64,000 nt of DNA from Clarkia xantiana subsp. parviflora (lineage: Eukaryota; Streptophyta; Magnoliopsida; Myrtales; Onagraceae): contig JAPTYO010000007.1 in the NCBI GenBank assembly GCA_036873135.1, positions 12,940,763 to 13,004,762 on the forward strand. Reading direction: 5' to 3'. The notes under the pieces were generated by a model. It searched no databases, was not told where the DNA came from, and saw nothing but the letters and a program-made list of their open reading frames with translations. Every line of letters starts with the position of its first letter. The first letter of the stretch is position 1. The position numbers were made by a program, and so were the translations under genes. This document shows positions 24,585 to 36,779 of this stretch, piece by piece.

Positions 24585-25117
24585 GGTTAATAAATAAAAA
24601 AACAGTATGAGGTTTACCTATATTAAAGTCGGTATCTGAAGTTTGAAATGTTATAATAGATTGTTTTAGGTTTTATTTTTGCTGAAATTTGGTATTTATG
24701 TACGTCTTTTCATATTTCTTCAATCATTTTCATCAACCCACGTATCCACTAATAATCCATCACTCCTTACATTTCACAAAATCGTCAAATTTCACCTAAA
24801 AGTTGAACATCTAAAAGAAAAAATTTCTAGCAGAGTGGTGTGAAGCGATTTGCAACAACAACGGAGCGGGATTTACTTGTGCGGATAAGGTCAACTTCTT
24901 AGGTAACGGTCCCAGCAAGATGACAAGAAGGGAGTGTGTATAAGAGCTCGAATTTGACAGTCGGTTTCGTCGGAATTGACTTCTCTAAAGTAATCACACC
25001 GAGACACCACATTTTAACAAAATTGAAACATTGGACACTACAATTTAATATTTGAAACTTCAGACACCTACTTTTAACATAGAGTAAACCTTAAAAGAAA
25101 AAAAAAATTATCAACCC
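24585..25117. mobile_element. Second copy of the intron-4 Mutator-like family
   Basis: It has the same architecture and interior as 4664-5195: GGTTAATAAATAAAAAAACAG at the left, the shared core GGTTTCGTCGGAATTGACTT, and TTATCAACCC at the right. Flanks GTTCGGAAG and GTTCCGAAA agree at 7 of 9 positions, consistent with an aged 9-bp duplication. It is more diverged than the intronic copy. Confidence 0.8.
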
Positions 25118-25517
25118 GTTCCGAAAATGGGGTTCCGAAACTGAGACGATAACAATAGGTGTAATTTTCTCCAAATTGAATGATATTTTTGTTGCAGAAA
25201 CAATCGAAACATGACGAAGAATAAGTTTCAGAACTTGTATCAATTTTTATTCACATGGCGTTACCTACATTTGCTACATTTGCACCATGACTAGCTATAG
25301 ATGGTTACTTTTTTTTAAAAAAAAATTGAATAATTACTTACTTATGTTTCAGAATGTTACTGAACGGTTCAAATATGATATGTTTAGTCATTTATATCTG
25401 ACCAAATATAATTAAATAATTATAAAATGACAGTTTTAACCTTAAGTTCATCAGTTCAAGTGTTCATCGTATTCTTCATCAAATGATTAAAAAAATCCCA
25501 ATTCTACTTTAAAATAT

Positions 25518-26694
25518 GTTTAAGGTTTACCGTATGTTAAAATTAGGTGTCTGAAGTTTCAAATGTTAAACTGTAGTGTCCAAGGTTTCAAATTTGTTAA
25601 AACTTGGTGTCCCGATGTGATTACTTTAGAGAAGTCAATTCCGACGAAACCGACAGTCAGATTCGAGCTCTCATACACACTCCATTCTCGTCACGTTGCC
25701 GGGACCGTCACCTAAGAAGCTAGTCACATCCGCGCAAATAAATCTCGCTCCGTTCTCGTTGAAAATCGATCCATAGGGGTGAGCGGTTCCGGGTACCCTG
25801 TAATTTTAGGGTATCCCGAAACCAGACCAGTGCTAAACGGTTCCTGACACTCAATACCCAGAACCGTACCAGAACTGTTTGGAACCGAAACCGTTCCGGA
25901 ACCATTTGGAACCGACCGGTTCCGGGTACCCGTTTAAGAACCTATTATCAAGCAAATTTACACAATCCAACTTTAAGAACAGATTATCAAGCAAAATTAT
26001 ACATTCCAATTTCCCCATCTGTTCTACATGATCATAACAAGCGCTATAGATCGCAATCTCATTGTTGATTACGCATCCATGCTCATCAAGCTGTCCTCGA
26101 ATTCTTCGTCGTAGTATAGTTTCTATGCAGCAAAAATATGAAATTGAGTTCTCTAAAGGTTATGCTTAAGTAATCTAATGTTCTGTTTCCAACGAAACAG
26201 ATTTTGCCTTATTAATATGATTATTATTATTATTATTATATGTTAAATGACCGGTTCCGGATATTTTGGGTACCCGGATACATATTCCGGAACCGAAACC
26301 GAAAATATCGGTTCTTGAGATTTTATCCCAAAACCGTACCAGAACCGTTTATATCTACCCGGGACCTACCCAAATGACCGGTTCCGGTCCGGTTCCAGTT
26401 CCGATTAGGTAATTTGCTCACCCCTATCGATTCACACCATTCTACTAGAAACTTTTTTTTTTTATGTTCAATTTTTGGGTGAAATTTGACGATTTTGTGG
26501 AAAGTAAAGAGTGATGGATTATAAGTGAGTGTGTGGACTAATGAAAATGATTGAATGAAGATGAAAATACGCGTAGAGACACCAAATTTCAACAAAAATG
26601 AAACTTGGGACAATCCTTTTTAACATTTCAAACTTCAGACACCTAATTTTAACATAGGGTAATAAACATTGAACAGTCTTTTAGTTAATAACCC
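25518..26694. mobile_element. Third copy of the same family, split by an hAT-like element
   Basis: Left arm 25518-25773 (GTTAAAATTAGGTGTCTGAA ... AATCTCGCTCCGTTC) and right arm 26427-26694 (ending GTTAATAACCC) belong to the intron-4 family in reverse orientation relative to the other two. The left terminus is eroded. A 653-bp hAT-like element interrupts it. Confidence 0.8.
25774..26426. mobile_element. hAT-like non-autonomous element, GGTTCCGG family, 653 bp
   Basis: It starts TAGGGGTGAGCGGTTCCGG and ends inverted (AATTTGCTCACCCCTA). The 8-bp flanks TCGATCCA / TCGATTCA differ at one base. The interior is built of GGTTCCGGGTACCC-type motifs in both orientations near the ends, with AT-rich DNA between, and has no coding capacity. 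Confidence 0.88.
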
Positions 26695-27155
26695 TAATGA
26701 ATATAAAAGGGGTGTTGTAGACACATTTCAACTCGGTATTACCAAAAGATCAGATTGACAAACTTAGGTTACTAAAAAATATATGCTTGAATCAAACTGT
26801 CACATAGACAAACGTAAATAACCAAACTATGAATTAACCCTATTTAAATAGAAAACTTATATTTTAATGAACATTTTCTTATTGATTAATTTGTTAAAAT
26901 GATGTATAAGTTATATATATATATATATATATCATTCAAAAAGTTTTTAACTTTACTTTCAAATAAAAAAAAGTTTATAAATCAGAGCACTGTAGGAAAA
27001 CTTATGGCTTGATAACGATATTCAAAAGTAATTAAAAATATTATAGTAAATAAAAGTAAACATATATACATATTCGGACATTAAACTTATGGTATGGTTT
27101 AATTATCTGAATTAATCTGGTGCATATTAAAGTTCAGAATATTGTCGGTTGTGCC

Positions 27156-27791
27156 TAGGGATGGCAACGGGGCGGGTCGGGGCGGGTTTTTGCAGCCCCG
27201 GACCCGCCCCGCGGGTCGGCCTGGCTGCCCCGGCCCCGGCCAAATAGGCCTTTCGGGTCGGGTCGGGTCGGGTCAACAATCCCACGGGTTGACCCGCGGG
27301 GCCCCGACCCGCCCCGTCATATGAACAATTTTTTTTTTTTTTTTTTAACTTTTCAATATTAAATACAATTTTTTTTTGTCACAATATTACATTATATATA
27401 AATTCAAAACATAAATCTAACATCAATCAAATATAAACAACAAACACATCAAATTCATTACAAATACAAATTTAAATCCAAACACCAAATTAACAAATCC
27501 TAATAATCTAAATATAAATCTATTTGGTCCATGTTATTTATATAAGTACTATATTAACCATATTTTTTTATTAAATGTTAGATCATATTAACATAAAAAA
27601 AATTTAAAAAAAAAATTATATACATATGGATTTCGGGGCGGGTCTACGGGGCCCCGGGTCTCTAGACCCGGACCCGCCCCGACCCGAGCCCGACCCGCCC
27701 CGGACCCGACCCGTGACCCGCGGGTCGGCGGGTCAAAACCGGGTCGGGGCCCCGCGGGTCAGCGGGGCCCCGAGACCCGTTGTCATCCCTA
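27156..27791. mobile_element. hAT-like non-autonomous element with GGGTC-rich ends, 636 bp
   Basis: It starts TAGGGATGGCAACGGGGCGG and ends with the inverted CCCGTTGTCATCCCTA. It has perfect 8-bp flanking duplications GTTGTGCC (27148-27155, 27792-27799). About 150 bases at each end are GC-rich repeats of CGGGTC/GACCCG, and the middle is AT-rich. The ORF-like reading at 27142-27324 is the repeat itself. Confidence 0.92.
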
Positions 27792-27799
27792 GTTGTGCC

Positions 27800-28436
27800 A
27801 CATAGCACAATAATGTGCATTTGGACTAGAGGTTTTAGAATTGCTTTTAAACCTCATAATTATCGATTAATTTTTTCATGTGTCATTTATCTAATTTAAT
27901 CAACAAAAAATATTTCTTCTAATTTTGGTGGGTGGACAATGTTGTGTTTATATTCGATATATGAGTTAATTATCAAATTACTAGTTCATATTTCAGAAGT
28001 CGAACAAATAATTTTTTTTTTTTCTATTCTATTGCACGAATATTAGCTCGCAATTTGTTTGATTACCTACACATTATTTACCAATTTATAATTTATTTGA
28101 TTGCCCAAACATCAACAAGTGGACACGTGACCCACTACGTTATTCAGATTGATATTTTAATGAAAGTAGAAATTTATACATGATTGAACCACTAGCAAAA
28201 TGCTCGATTAAGCTAAAAATTTGGTAATTAACGCTCGGCAGAATATCAAAGGTAACAATGTTGTATACTGGAGTATTTGATCAGTGTTGCAATACTAAGA
28301 GTAAGTTATATTGAGGTGCTCGATACGTGTAGTAATATAAAAGATTTGTGAGACATTTGACAATAATATGAGTAGTGTAAGATTGTACCCGTTTTTGTCC
28401 GTAATCTTAATGGTTAATAATCATTGCTCTACTCTA
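27800..28436. other. AT-rich spacer
   Basis: No gene, RNA or clear repeat seen. Confidence 0.5.
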
Positions 28437-30365
28437 TCTATACCTATAATAAAGGTGATGTCCTCACACCCAACCATCACAACTCTTCACCGCAATGCAT
28501 TCTCGGATCCTGCATTCTCAACCGTTGCATTTTTTTTTGTCATTCAACCGTTGAATAAAATTGCCAATTATAATAACTGTTACAACCTACTCCGATAGAA
28601 TTCACTGCAGAAAAAAAAAAAAAAACCACATTTCTGTGCTTCTAACTTCTGTCTAATCTCTCCAATTCAAGTCATTATCATCTCATATTCTAGGTTCATC
28701 GACTGACCTGTGCGTTTACTAACATGCATCTTTATTTAATTTTTTTGTAAATATGGATATATTGGAAATAGAGAAAAAGAGGTAGTGATTTCTGGGAACA
28801 GAAATGCTTCGTGTATCACAAGTTCTCATATTCACGCAATTTCGTCTCCATATGGCATCCTTTATTCATAAATAATTGCCTTCCATGAAGCTCTGTTCGG
28901 AAATCCATGGATGTACGTAGTCTAGAGCATTAATCGAAAGCTTCACCACTGAGTCCGGGCTACAAGGAATATCTCCTCTCCCTCAGCTATATCGCACAGC
29001 AGACTGTTTACGGTTGGACTCGTGATCAAATCATCACGTTGATGAGAATTTCTGGCACTTTTTTATTTCCTCAATGGTTTTTGTAAAGAAAATATTTATT
29101 TTCTCAATGGTTTTGTAAAGAAAATATGTGGTGATTCATCGGAAAGAATGATCGATTAGAATTAAGGCACCGATCATACGAATGGGCGATTGATTTGGGG
29201 AGCTAATAGGCTTGGTGGAAAAAACGAGAGTTCTGTTAATATACATATAGGATAGCTATAATTTCTTTTCTTGAATTTCAGAGTAATAGAGCAGGTCTCG
29301 GATGGGCGATAAAGATCACCAGTAGATCATTCGAGATATTTATTTGAGTCGGTTGTTGCTTCTTCTTCCTTAGTCCTTATTGAATTTCTGTTTGTGCTGT
29401 TATTTACTACTATTATGTTGTTTTTGTATGACATATCAGCAGTGAATGGAACCCCTTTGGGCAGTTTAAACGACATTTTGGTGGTTCTTCTTCCCTTTTT
29501 TTTTTTGTGTATGCTTCATACTGTGGTTTGAGTTAGTAGCATTGACATACAATTGAATTCAAAGTTTTGAAGATTATGCCGTTGTAGGGTTCTATTGAGA
29601 TGAAGTTTGAGGTTTTGTGAACAAAATTCAACAATCTTTTCTTTTTTTAAAAAAAAAAATTGTGGCTGATTTTATTCCACCGTTTGTGTCATTGGTAATG
29701 ATCTTGTGAATTGATCATTTTGATTCATTTAGAGAAGAGAATGTCAGTTGTTGAGGTTTATGAATATTTAGCTTTAGATTGTTCATTGCTAACCGTTGAC
29801 AAAGGAGTGTGACATCATATAATGAAAATAGATCTTGTATTTGATTTGTAATGGCATTGGGAGTTGTCATAGAGGTATACTGTTTACTTGAGTAGATTTT
29901 GATCCATGGTAGATGCTATTATGGTGGTGATTCTACCTGGTGCTGATGTTATTGTGCTCATGGTTTATTAAAACAAATTTGACAATTTGAATTACAACTA
30001 ACAAATTGGTGTGGTGATGATTCTCTCTATATATCTTGTTGTTGTGTACTAATAATGTTATTCTTTTAGTTTATACTCAACTAATGATCTATTGTTTTGA
30101 CACTTTTTTTTATATAATATAGGGTATAGAGTGCAGTCTGTTGAAAGAGAAGCAAAACCTTTTTAAAAATTATTGAATTTGAATGACAATTATGCTTCTA
30201 ACAAATATATATCAACTGGTCAAATTTCGGGAGTTATGGGTTCATCCGTTGATCCTTCTCTTTAGAGTTTTAAGTGATCTACTTTTACCAATTGTATTTA
30301 AAAATCAACTCATTAAAAAGAATATTTGCGATCGATGCGTGTGCAACGCATACGCCGATCCCTAA
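28437..30365 (+). mobile_element. Non-autonomous Helitron, about 1.93 kb
   Basis: The 5' end is A|TCTATACCTATAATAAAGG, the usual plant Helitron start (TC, then AT-rich with ATAATAAA). The 3' end has a 6-bp stem ATGCGT-GTGCA-ACGCAT, then ACGCCGATCC and CTAA|T, fitting the CTRR-before-T rule. There is no terminal inverted repeat and no target duplication. No Rep/helicase is coded. The interior shows no recognisable captured gene. Confidence 0.75.
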
Positions 30366-31533
30366 TAGCAAGTAAATAGACGACGAACTAAGTTATCATA
30401 GGTACAGTGCCTCATCAACTTTTTTGTGTTAATAGTTGCATGTTCTTTTTATTTATTTTATTCTTAAAAAACATTATTATTCTCAATCTAGTCATTAAAG
30501 TCGTATATTTATCATTCTAATTTTTTTTCTTCTGATTATTTGTTTTTAGATTGATCTTGTTCCAGAAGAAAAATCCTGGTTTGGTGTCTGAGTAGCGCCA
30601 CCTATGTATATGTATGACGCTGACATGAAGGAAATTGATTTGAGTGAGGACAAGTAAGATTAGCTAGGGTTTCGGGGGGACAGCTTATATGTCGCAGGAG
30701 AGATGGTTGCACACGGTGCCAGCCGATATTTTTTTGTTTTAGAGGAACATTAGTAACAAGATCGGTAATAAAGTTGATTTGACCGTAAAGAGAAGTGTTT
30801 TTAGAAACTACCTCAAGTTTGAAATCTAGTAAAAACGTATTCTTAGAGATAGTTTTAATATTAATATTTCCGACTTGAAATTGTGAAAATTGTTTTATAT
30901 ATTAAAAAAAACCATTTATATGCATATTTATTCTATACTTTGAATATAATTTAACTTGAATGAATTTACATGTAAAAAAAGAAAAATATTAATTATAAAT
31001 GTTTTGAATAGTTTTAATTAAAGAACGAAACGCTGCATTGCATAACTAGTTGCCGAATTGAGATGGTGGTGGTGTGTCATTGTCTATGTGAAGTTTGTGA
31101 AGTAGCGAGGTGTCGTGCAACCGTGAAAAGAACCGTCACTGTTACAGCGACAGTTTTTGGACGCATTAGGCTGCGGTTCATCATTACCAGGCCAGGACGC
31201 GTCGTATATATATAATCGAACGTATGGATAGGATGTATAAGAAGTCGTCTTTATATTGAACAAAAATGTCAGATCCATCCAAAGTCCAAACCAAACTATT
31301 TATAACAAGTGCGGCTATGTAAGCAACTTATACTTATCTACTTATTATAATTATGTCTAACTATATCGGGCTAGATTCGTATTTATCACGTGTTTTATTT
31401 TTAATAATTTGGTTAATTATATGCCTTTTGTATAAACTACATTTTCAAAGTACCCTTCAATTTACGTTTTTTTTTTTCCTTCCGAAAAATATGGTTTGGT
31501 TAAGTAAATTTCAAACATCTAAATATTTATACT
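30366..31533. other. Spacer, no gene recognised
   Basis: There is a short block of higher GC on the minus strand (31084-31278, about 64 codons open, Cys-rich NCRCNSDGSFHGC) that I cannot assign. It has no supporting splice sites or homology that I recognise. Confidence 0.4.
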
Positions 31534-32336
31534 AGGGAAAAGAACGTACTTGGATATCTCAGGTTTACCTTATGTGTCAGTTTAGTGTCTAAAAAAACTT
31601 GTTAATATTTGGTGTTTCAGGTTTACCGTTCATTCTCGGAGTTAAATTTGATAAATTCATATGAAAAGACGATTTTGCCCTTATACTTTTTATTTTTTGC
31701 AAAGTCACCCGTCCAATTCCGGACACCCATCGCCCTGGACTACCTTGTTCCATCCAGAGGGTTGAACTCAAGATTGTCGTACCTTCTTCTCGAAGATCTG
31801 CTCCTCGTTAACTTCCTCAGTGTTTTGCTTTTCTGCCTCGTCCATCTCCTTCTTCGCTGCTTTTTTTTTATTAGTGGTGATGACCTTATTGGTGTCGATC
31901 TCCGACAATGGGTTCCCGCAAAGCGGAGACATTTCTGCTTTTCTTGAGGAGCTGCGGCTTAATGTCGGCTCTTGTGCTTGTCTTCTTGCTGGTGACTGAT
32001 ATCGAGGTCTAGGAGTGGAAACCCTTTTAACAGCGGCGACATCCGCCGCCGTTGAAGAAACGGGGCGGTGGAGTGGAAGTCGGCCGATTCCGGCGGTGGA
32101 GCAACTGATGAGGGCGGGTACAGTGACCTGGTTTAGAGTTTATGGGGGTAATTTGAGTATTTTCAATTTTATTTGGTCATGTGTTGGTCACATGACCGAA
32201 TTCTGTGTTTAACGTCTAAATTTGACGGAGACGCTAAATAACAACATAATTGAATACTGGGACACTAAATATTAACAAAAAAAATTAAACATCAAACTGA
32301 CACATGAGGTAAATCTGAAACTAGATTCTTAATCCC
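31534..32336. mobile_element. Fold-back element with long inverted ends, about 0.8 kb
   Basis: The left arm (CAGGTTTACCTTATGTGTCA, then TTGTTAATATTTGGTGT) and the right arm (TGACACATGAGGTAAATCTG, ACACTAAATATTAACAA) are inverted copies over roughly 90 bp, closing with a GGGA.../...TCCC end pair. The core is GC-rich and appears coding-like but carries no protein I recognise. No clear target duplication. Confidence 0.65.
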
Positions 32337-33640
32337 ATAAATTAATAGTTAATTAACATACTGCCGTCTTCACGTAAGCAAATAGTCTAAAATACAAGAA
32401 TATTTGCAGTCAGTGGTACTAGTAAAATTCTAAACTGTTGGAAATATGATATTAGTAGTCATTGTTCGCGCTTTGTGCAAAATTTTGTTTATAAAAAATA
32501 TATTATAATTTATTGTGTGGTGTTTTGTACGAAAGTCTTTTTGAGCTAATTATATATATTAAAAGAGTATATACATATAATTTTTTTTATTAATATATTA
32601 TATGTCATTCGAAAGTTATTTATTTATATTTTTACATAATAAACTTGTTTGTAAATTAGAGTACTATATAATTGTTTTAGATTTTTAATTACTATATGTC
32701 GATACTGAAGACAAGATAATATGTAGTAAATAAAAATAAATAAATATATTTATAAATATCAAAATTATAAAATTGTATTTAACAGTTGTTTTTGAAGCCT
32801 GAATAGAATGTTGTCTCACGTGTCACGATAACACGCATTTTAGGCCAAAGCTCTTGGGACCTCTTATAAATATAGAATACTAAATGACAAATTCATTCAA
32901 GATCTGGCAACGCTATCTAAATAAACCATTTATCAAAACACTTAGGACATATTTGATTGCATGTTTAATTGCATATATTAGGACATATATCCAGATGCAT
33001 GTCTTAATTTATACTATGTTTGTTTTAACTTAGTATTAACTAATATATATGAATAATACTCCTTTGTATAAAGAATTAAATGAGATATTTAATGGAATTA
33101 ACAAATTGTCTAAATAAAAAAGTTGGACTAATATTTATCGGAATGTCTACAGTTAACAATTTCATAATTAACTCATTAATAATTTACGAACACGACAAGA
33201 GTAGCCGTGTTCTCTTTTTCAACATCATAAAAGTAATAATGACTTAAATAATTAGAGCTTCTTTTCTTAATAGTATTTATTATTATTATATATATATATA
33301 GTATTCGACTTGCGGGCTGCGGCACGTACCTGCGAGTGTGCATGAATCACGCAAGTATGTTTCTAGAAGTAGGCAGGTCTTACTTATAGCACTTATAATG
33401 CATAATGCTGAGTTTATAATTCCTCGGACGAATGATAGAAATTCTGAATTTAAGTCCCGATAAAGTCCGAATTCTGAAACAATAACATATCATGTAATTT
33501 TTTACAATTTTTTAGGCTTTTATAAATTGTCTCAGTTTCAGAACTTAAAGGAACAACACAATCAGAATGTATATCAATTTTCAATTCCTTTAAATATCCT
33601 GTCACATTAGTGCCGAGTCAAGTTGAATTGTTATATTAAT
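32337..33640. other. AT-rich spacer
   Basis: Long AT-rich stretches with short AT runs; no gene, RNA or clear repeat structure. Confidence 0.5.
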
Positions 33641-34818
33641 TATAGAAGAATGAGAATTGTATTATTGATCTTCTTTAGGGTTGAGTACATGTACCTATAT
33701 ATATAGATACAAGACTATATCTATAGCAATATAATAAGAAACATAATCTGATAATATACTAAGAATATATCTATTCATAATCTAGATATATTTAAATATA
33801 ATATAATAAGATATATTTATCTATAATATATCTTATTCCCTTATACGCCCCCGCAAGACGGACGTTCTGACAAGAATGGCCGATCTTGATACGAAGAATA
33901 TTAATGAATGCCCCAATAGTCCAGTCTTCATCGGAGGATGCCCGAAGGGGTCCAATCGGCAACGGCGGAAGCCCGGAGATGTCCAGTCGGCACGGCGGTA
34001 GCCCGGAAATATCCATCCAGTCGGCACGGCGGTAGCCCGGAGGTCCAGTCGGCAATGGCGGAGACCCGGAGAAGTCCAGTCGGTCAGGATGCTGCTGGTC
34101 ACGATGTTCACGTTGGTGAACGATAAGAAAATGACGGAGGTGAATTTGCTCGTTGGAGCAACCTCTTAATTCCAACAAAAAGGCAGCAAAAAGGCAGCAA
34201 AAAGGCAGCAAGTCTCAACCAGAAAGCTTGAAGCTAGTCACGGAGCCACGGAAGAGTCCTCAGGTGTAGCGATCAGATACTTTCGCTCATTGGAGCTAGT
34301 AGGATCGAGGATGCTGGTAGATAGAAATACCGCCATGAGCATGGGCCGATAAAAAAAAATAAAAAAATTACGCTCGTTGGAGCGGGTACCAAAAGATCGG
34401 TGCAGAAATTGTCGATACGGAAGCAGGGATTTATTGTCTTATTAGAAAAGAAAGGAAAAAAAAAGAAAAAAAAACTGAAATTAGAATTGGTCAGGGGGCG
34501 GCCGGCATGACATCTTCATAGTTGACGGCGATGTCGACCGCCCCTGAACAGCGGCGATGGTGGGCGACGGCTTGTAAGTTGTACTCGTTGGAGTTAAAAA
34601 GACTCTGATACCATATAGAAGAATGATAATTGTATTATTGATCTTATTTAGGGTTGAGTACATGTACCTATATATATAGATACAAGACTATATCTATAGC
34701 AATATAATAAGAAACATAATCTGATAATATACTAAGAATATATCTATTCATAATCTAGATATATTTAAATATAATATAATAAGATATATTTATCTATAAT
34801 ATATCTTATTCCCTTATA
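33641..34818 (-). mobile_element. Miniature LTR element (TRIM) with TA..TA ends, 1178 bp
   Basis: Two 205-bp LTRs (33641-33845 and 34614-34818) differ at only two positions. On the minus strand the 5' LTR is 34614-34818. Directly after it comes TGGTATCAGAG (34603-34613), the standard primer-binding site for initiator tRNA-Met. The G-rich tract GCGGGGGCG lies directly before the other LTR (33846-33854). LTRs begin TATAAGGG and end TTCTATA, not TG..CA. Flanks TTAAT / GTAAT match at four of five bases. The 768-bp interior has GC-rich direct repeats (GGCACGGCGGTAGCCCGG) and several CTCGTTGGAGC motifs but no gag or pol. Confidence 0.88.
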
Positions 34819-34902
34819 GTAATTAGTATAGAAAATTAAGCAAATTCAACTGTTATATTATAGCCCACATAATTTCTTACTTCCCATTTATTTTATATAT
34901 AA

Positions 34903-35803
34903 TGTTGCGTCCAAATTCAAACGGGTAGTCGGATTCTTCGGCACTTCGGGTATGAGGACACGTCGGGTGTCGGAAGCGGATTGTTTGATGACGGCAAGGG
35001 GTCGTTGATCGGTGCGCAGTTGACGGTTGTCGGCTATCGGTTGGCGGTTGACAGCTGGGCAAGCTTGTCAGTAAGGTAAGCTTATCTCCTTCGCGCGACT
35101 CCACCTGCAAACGGGACAATAACCAGCACGGAGGACGGGGTGGTGCTGGTTGAGCCCTCTCTGATGCTTAAATGAGAGTCTAGAGAGAGAAAATCCTAGA
35201 GAGAGGTCAGAGCTTCTAGGCCAAATCCCTTGTCAATATATCTCAAATGGGTGGCCAAGGTCCCCTATTTATAGGCAACCTTAGAACCGATCCCGGTTTT
35301 TGTGCGGTTCGACGCCGGTTTAAAGGAAAGTAAGAACCGTCGTCTGGTTTGTTTAAGTTTGGCCTACGAGAACTCTTTTACTCAGTGTTCGGACGATAAA
35401 AAAGGATGCGCGCGGTACCCGTTAGCGGTCCGGACCACGTCGGATTCGACATCCGGCGTGGTCCAGACCGCCTAGGGCAATCCGGACGCATACGTGCGTC
35501 CGGACCGTTTTGTTCCTCGGTTGTTTTTCGGATCCGTTTGTGGTTTTCAACGTGTTTGCGAAGTCCGGAATGTAAATACGAACCCGAATTGGGCAGATAT
35601 CCATCACTTGCCCCCGAGTCAAGTAACGGTTCAAACCATATTTGACTCTATTTTAAGATAGGATATAGCCAATTTTGGTTCGGAGCTGACCTCAGGGGTG
35701 GCTTGTTTGACAATTGAGCGTGACGGCTTCGATTTCGCTCCACTTTAAGTTTGTCGGGAGGTATGTTAACTGTCGACATGATTAGTGCAACCGGCAATAT
35801 ACA
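34903..35803 (-). mobile_element. Solo LTR, 901 bp
   Basis: TGTTGCGTCC at the left and ...CAATATACA at the right give TG..CA ends in either orientation. Perfect TATAA duplications flank it (34898-34902, 35804-35808). On the minus strand it has a promoter-like CCTATAAATAGGGG (near 35270) followed by a leader-like region, so the LTR reads leftward. No internal retrotransposon sequence is present, consistent with LTR-LTR recombination. Its GC-rich right half explains the ORFs at 35406-35645. Confidence 0.85.
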
Positions 35804-35808
35804 TATAA

Positions 35809-36599
35809 CAGTTGAACAATAAACAATGCGCACATGTTTATGAACTTATGCAATAATCCTCATGGCAATATGCTAACATGGTACGTGATGTCAACATGAA
35901 CATGAAAAATGTGAATAGATGATTGATAATTAAATCATGTAAGTAATCATGTGATAATAATAAAAGACATGAATCGTGCATTTTGAAAGGATATAGTGCG
36001 CGTTAGATCATGTGTGCATATCATATAGTCATAGTATACTTAGAAAATTGTAAGTGTTGAGATAAGGAGATGACAACAAATAATCATGCTATTTGAGGAC
36101 CTAGTAAGAAATAATTAAAGTTTTAGGAGGTACCCATAGATAATGATGGATAGATATAGGAGAGAGAATATTCATTAGTTAATCCTCCACCATTAGTAGC
36201 TTTTAGTGTTCTCTCCTTTCTTGAAAAATAAAAAAAACTTTGGAGTGGCAAATTTGGGGTCTAGCACATTTGGAGACCAAGCAATTTTGGAGTGATCACA
36301 TCGAGCTCGTCACCGGCGGAACTCCGGCGAGAAGAAGGGCGGACACATCTGAGCGCACGGCGGCGCGTGGAAAGGAAACAGCGGCGCGTGAGAAAACCGC
36401 AGCGACGCGTGGGTCCGACGACGGCTGCAAGGGACTTCCGGCGGTGGTGATCGGACTTCCGAGGTCGTCTCGTGGTGGTGAGTCCAATTCTGGGTACGGC
36501 TGGACCTTTCGTGACCTTGCTTAGTCTTGATTCACGTTTGAAACATTCATGAATTAGATTACACGCACATAAGGTGTTTGATAAAATTCTCATTACAGT
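35809..36599. other. Spacer with a GC-rich patch
   Basis: Bases 36290-36500 are GC-rich (GTCACCGGCGGAACTCCGGCG..., then GGTGGTGAGTCCAATT). In style they resemble the 5' leader of a Gypsy-type LTR element. I could not find a second LTR or any gag sequence, so this is only a suggestion. Confidence 0.35.
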
Positions 36600-36740
36600 A
36601 CACTGTAATCTGACATTACACTCCACATTATACTGTAATCTGACATTACACTCCACATTATACTGTAATCTGACATTACACTCCACATTACAGTACAACC
36701 AAACACTGTAATCTGACATTATACTCCACATTACATTGTT
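36600..36740. repeat. 30-bp tandem repeats
   Basis: Units of CTGTAATCTGACATTACACT plus CCACATTATA repeat with period 30 from 36603, about four units including a diverged last one. The ORF-like readings across it are artefacts. Confidence 0.85.
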
Positions 36741-36779
36741 AATTACGAACCAACCCGTTGGGTCATAACATTACAAGTA

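Noticed and set aside
27142..27324. Gly/Arg/Pro-rich ORF
   Set aside because: Lies across the edge and GC-rich end of an hAT-like element; low-complexity repeat.
31084..31278. Small Cys-rich ORF on the minus strand
   Set aside because: No secretion signal, no recognised family and AT-rich surroundings; kept only as a note in the spacer entry.
33792..34211. ORFs inside the miniature LTR element
   Set aside because: Translation of GC-rich direct repeats and LTR sequence; no gag or pol motif.
36240..36731. ORFs of 94 and 156 codons
   Set aside because: A GC-rich patch plus 30-bp tandem repeats; no domain or splice support. A retroelement leader remains possible.
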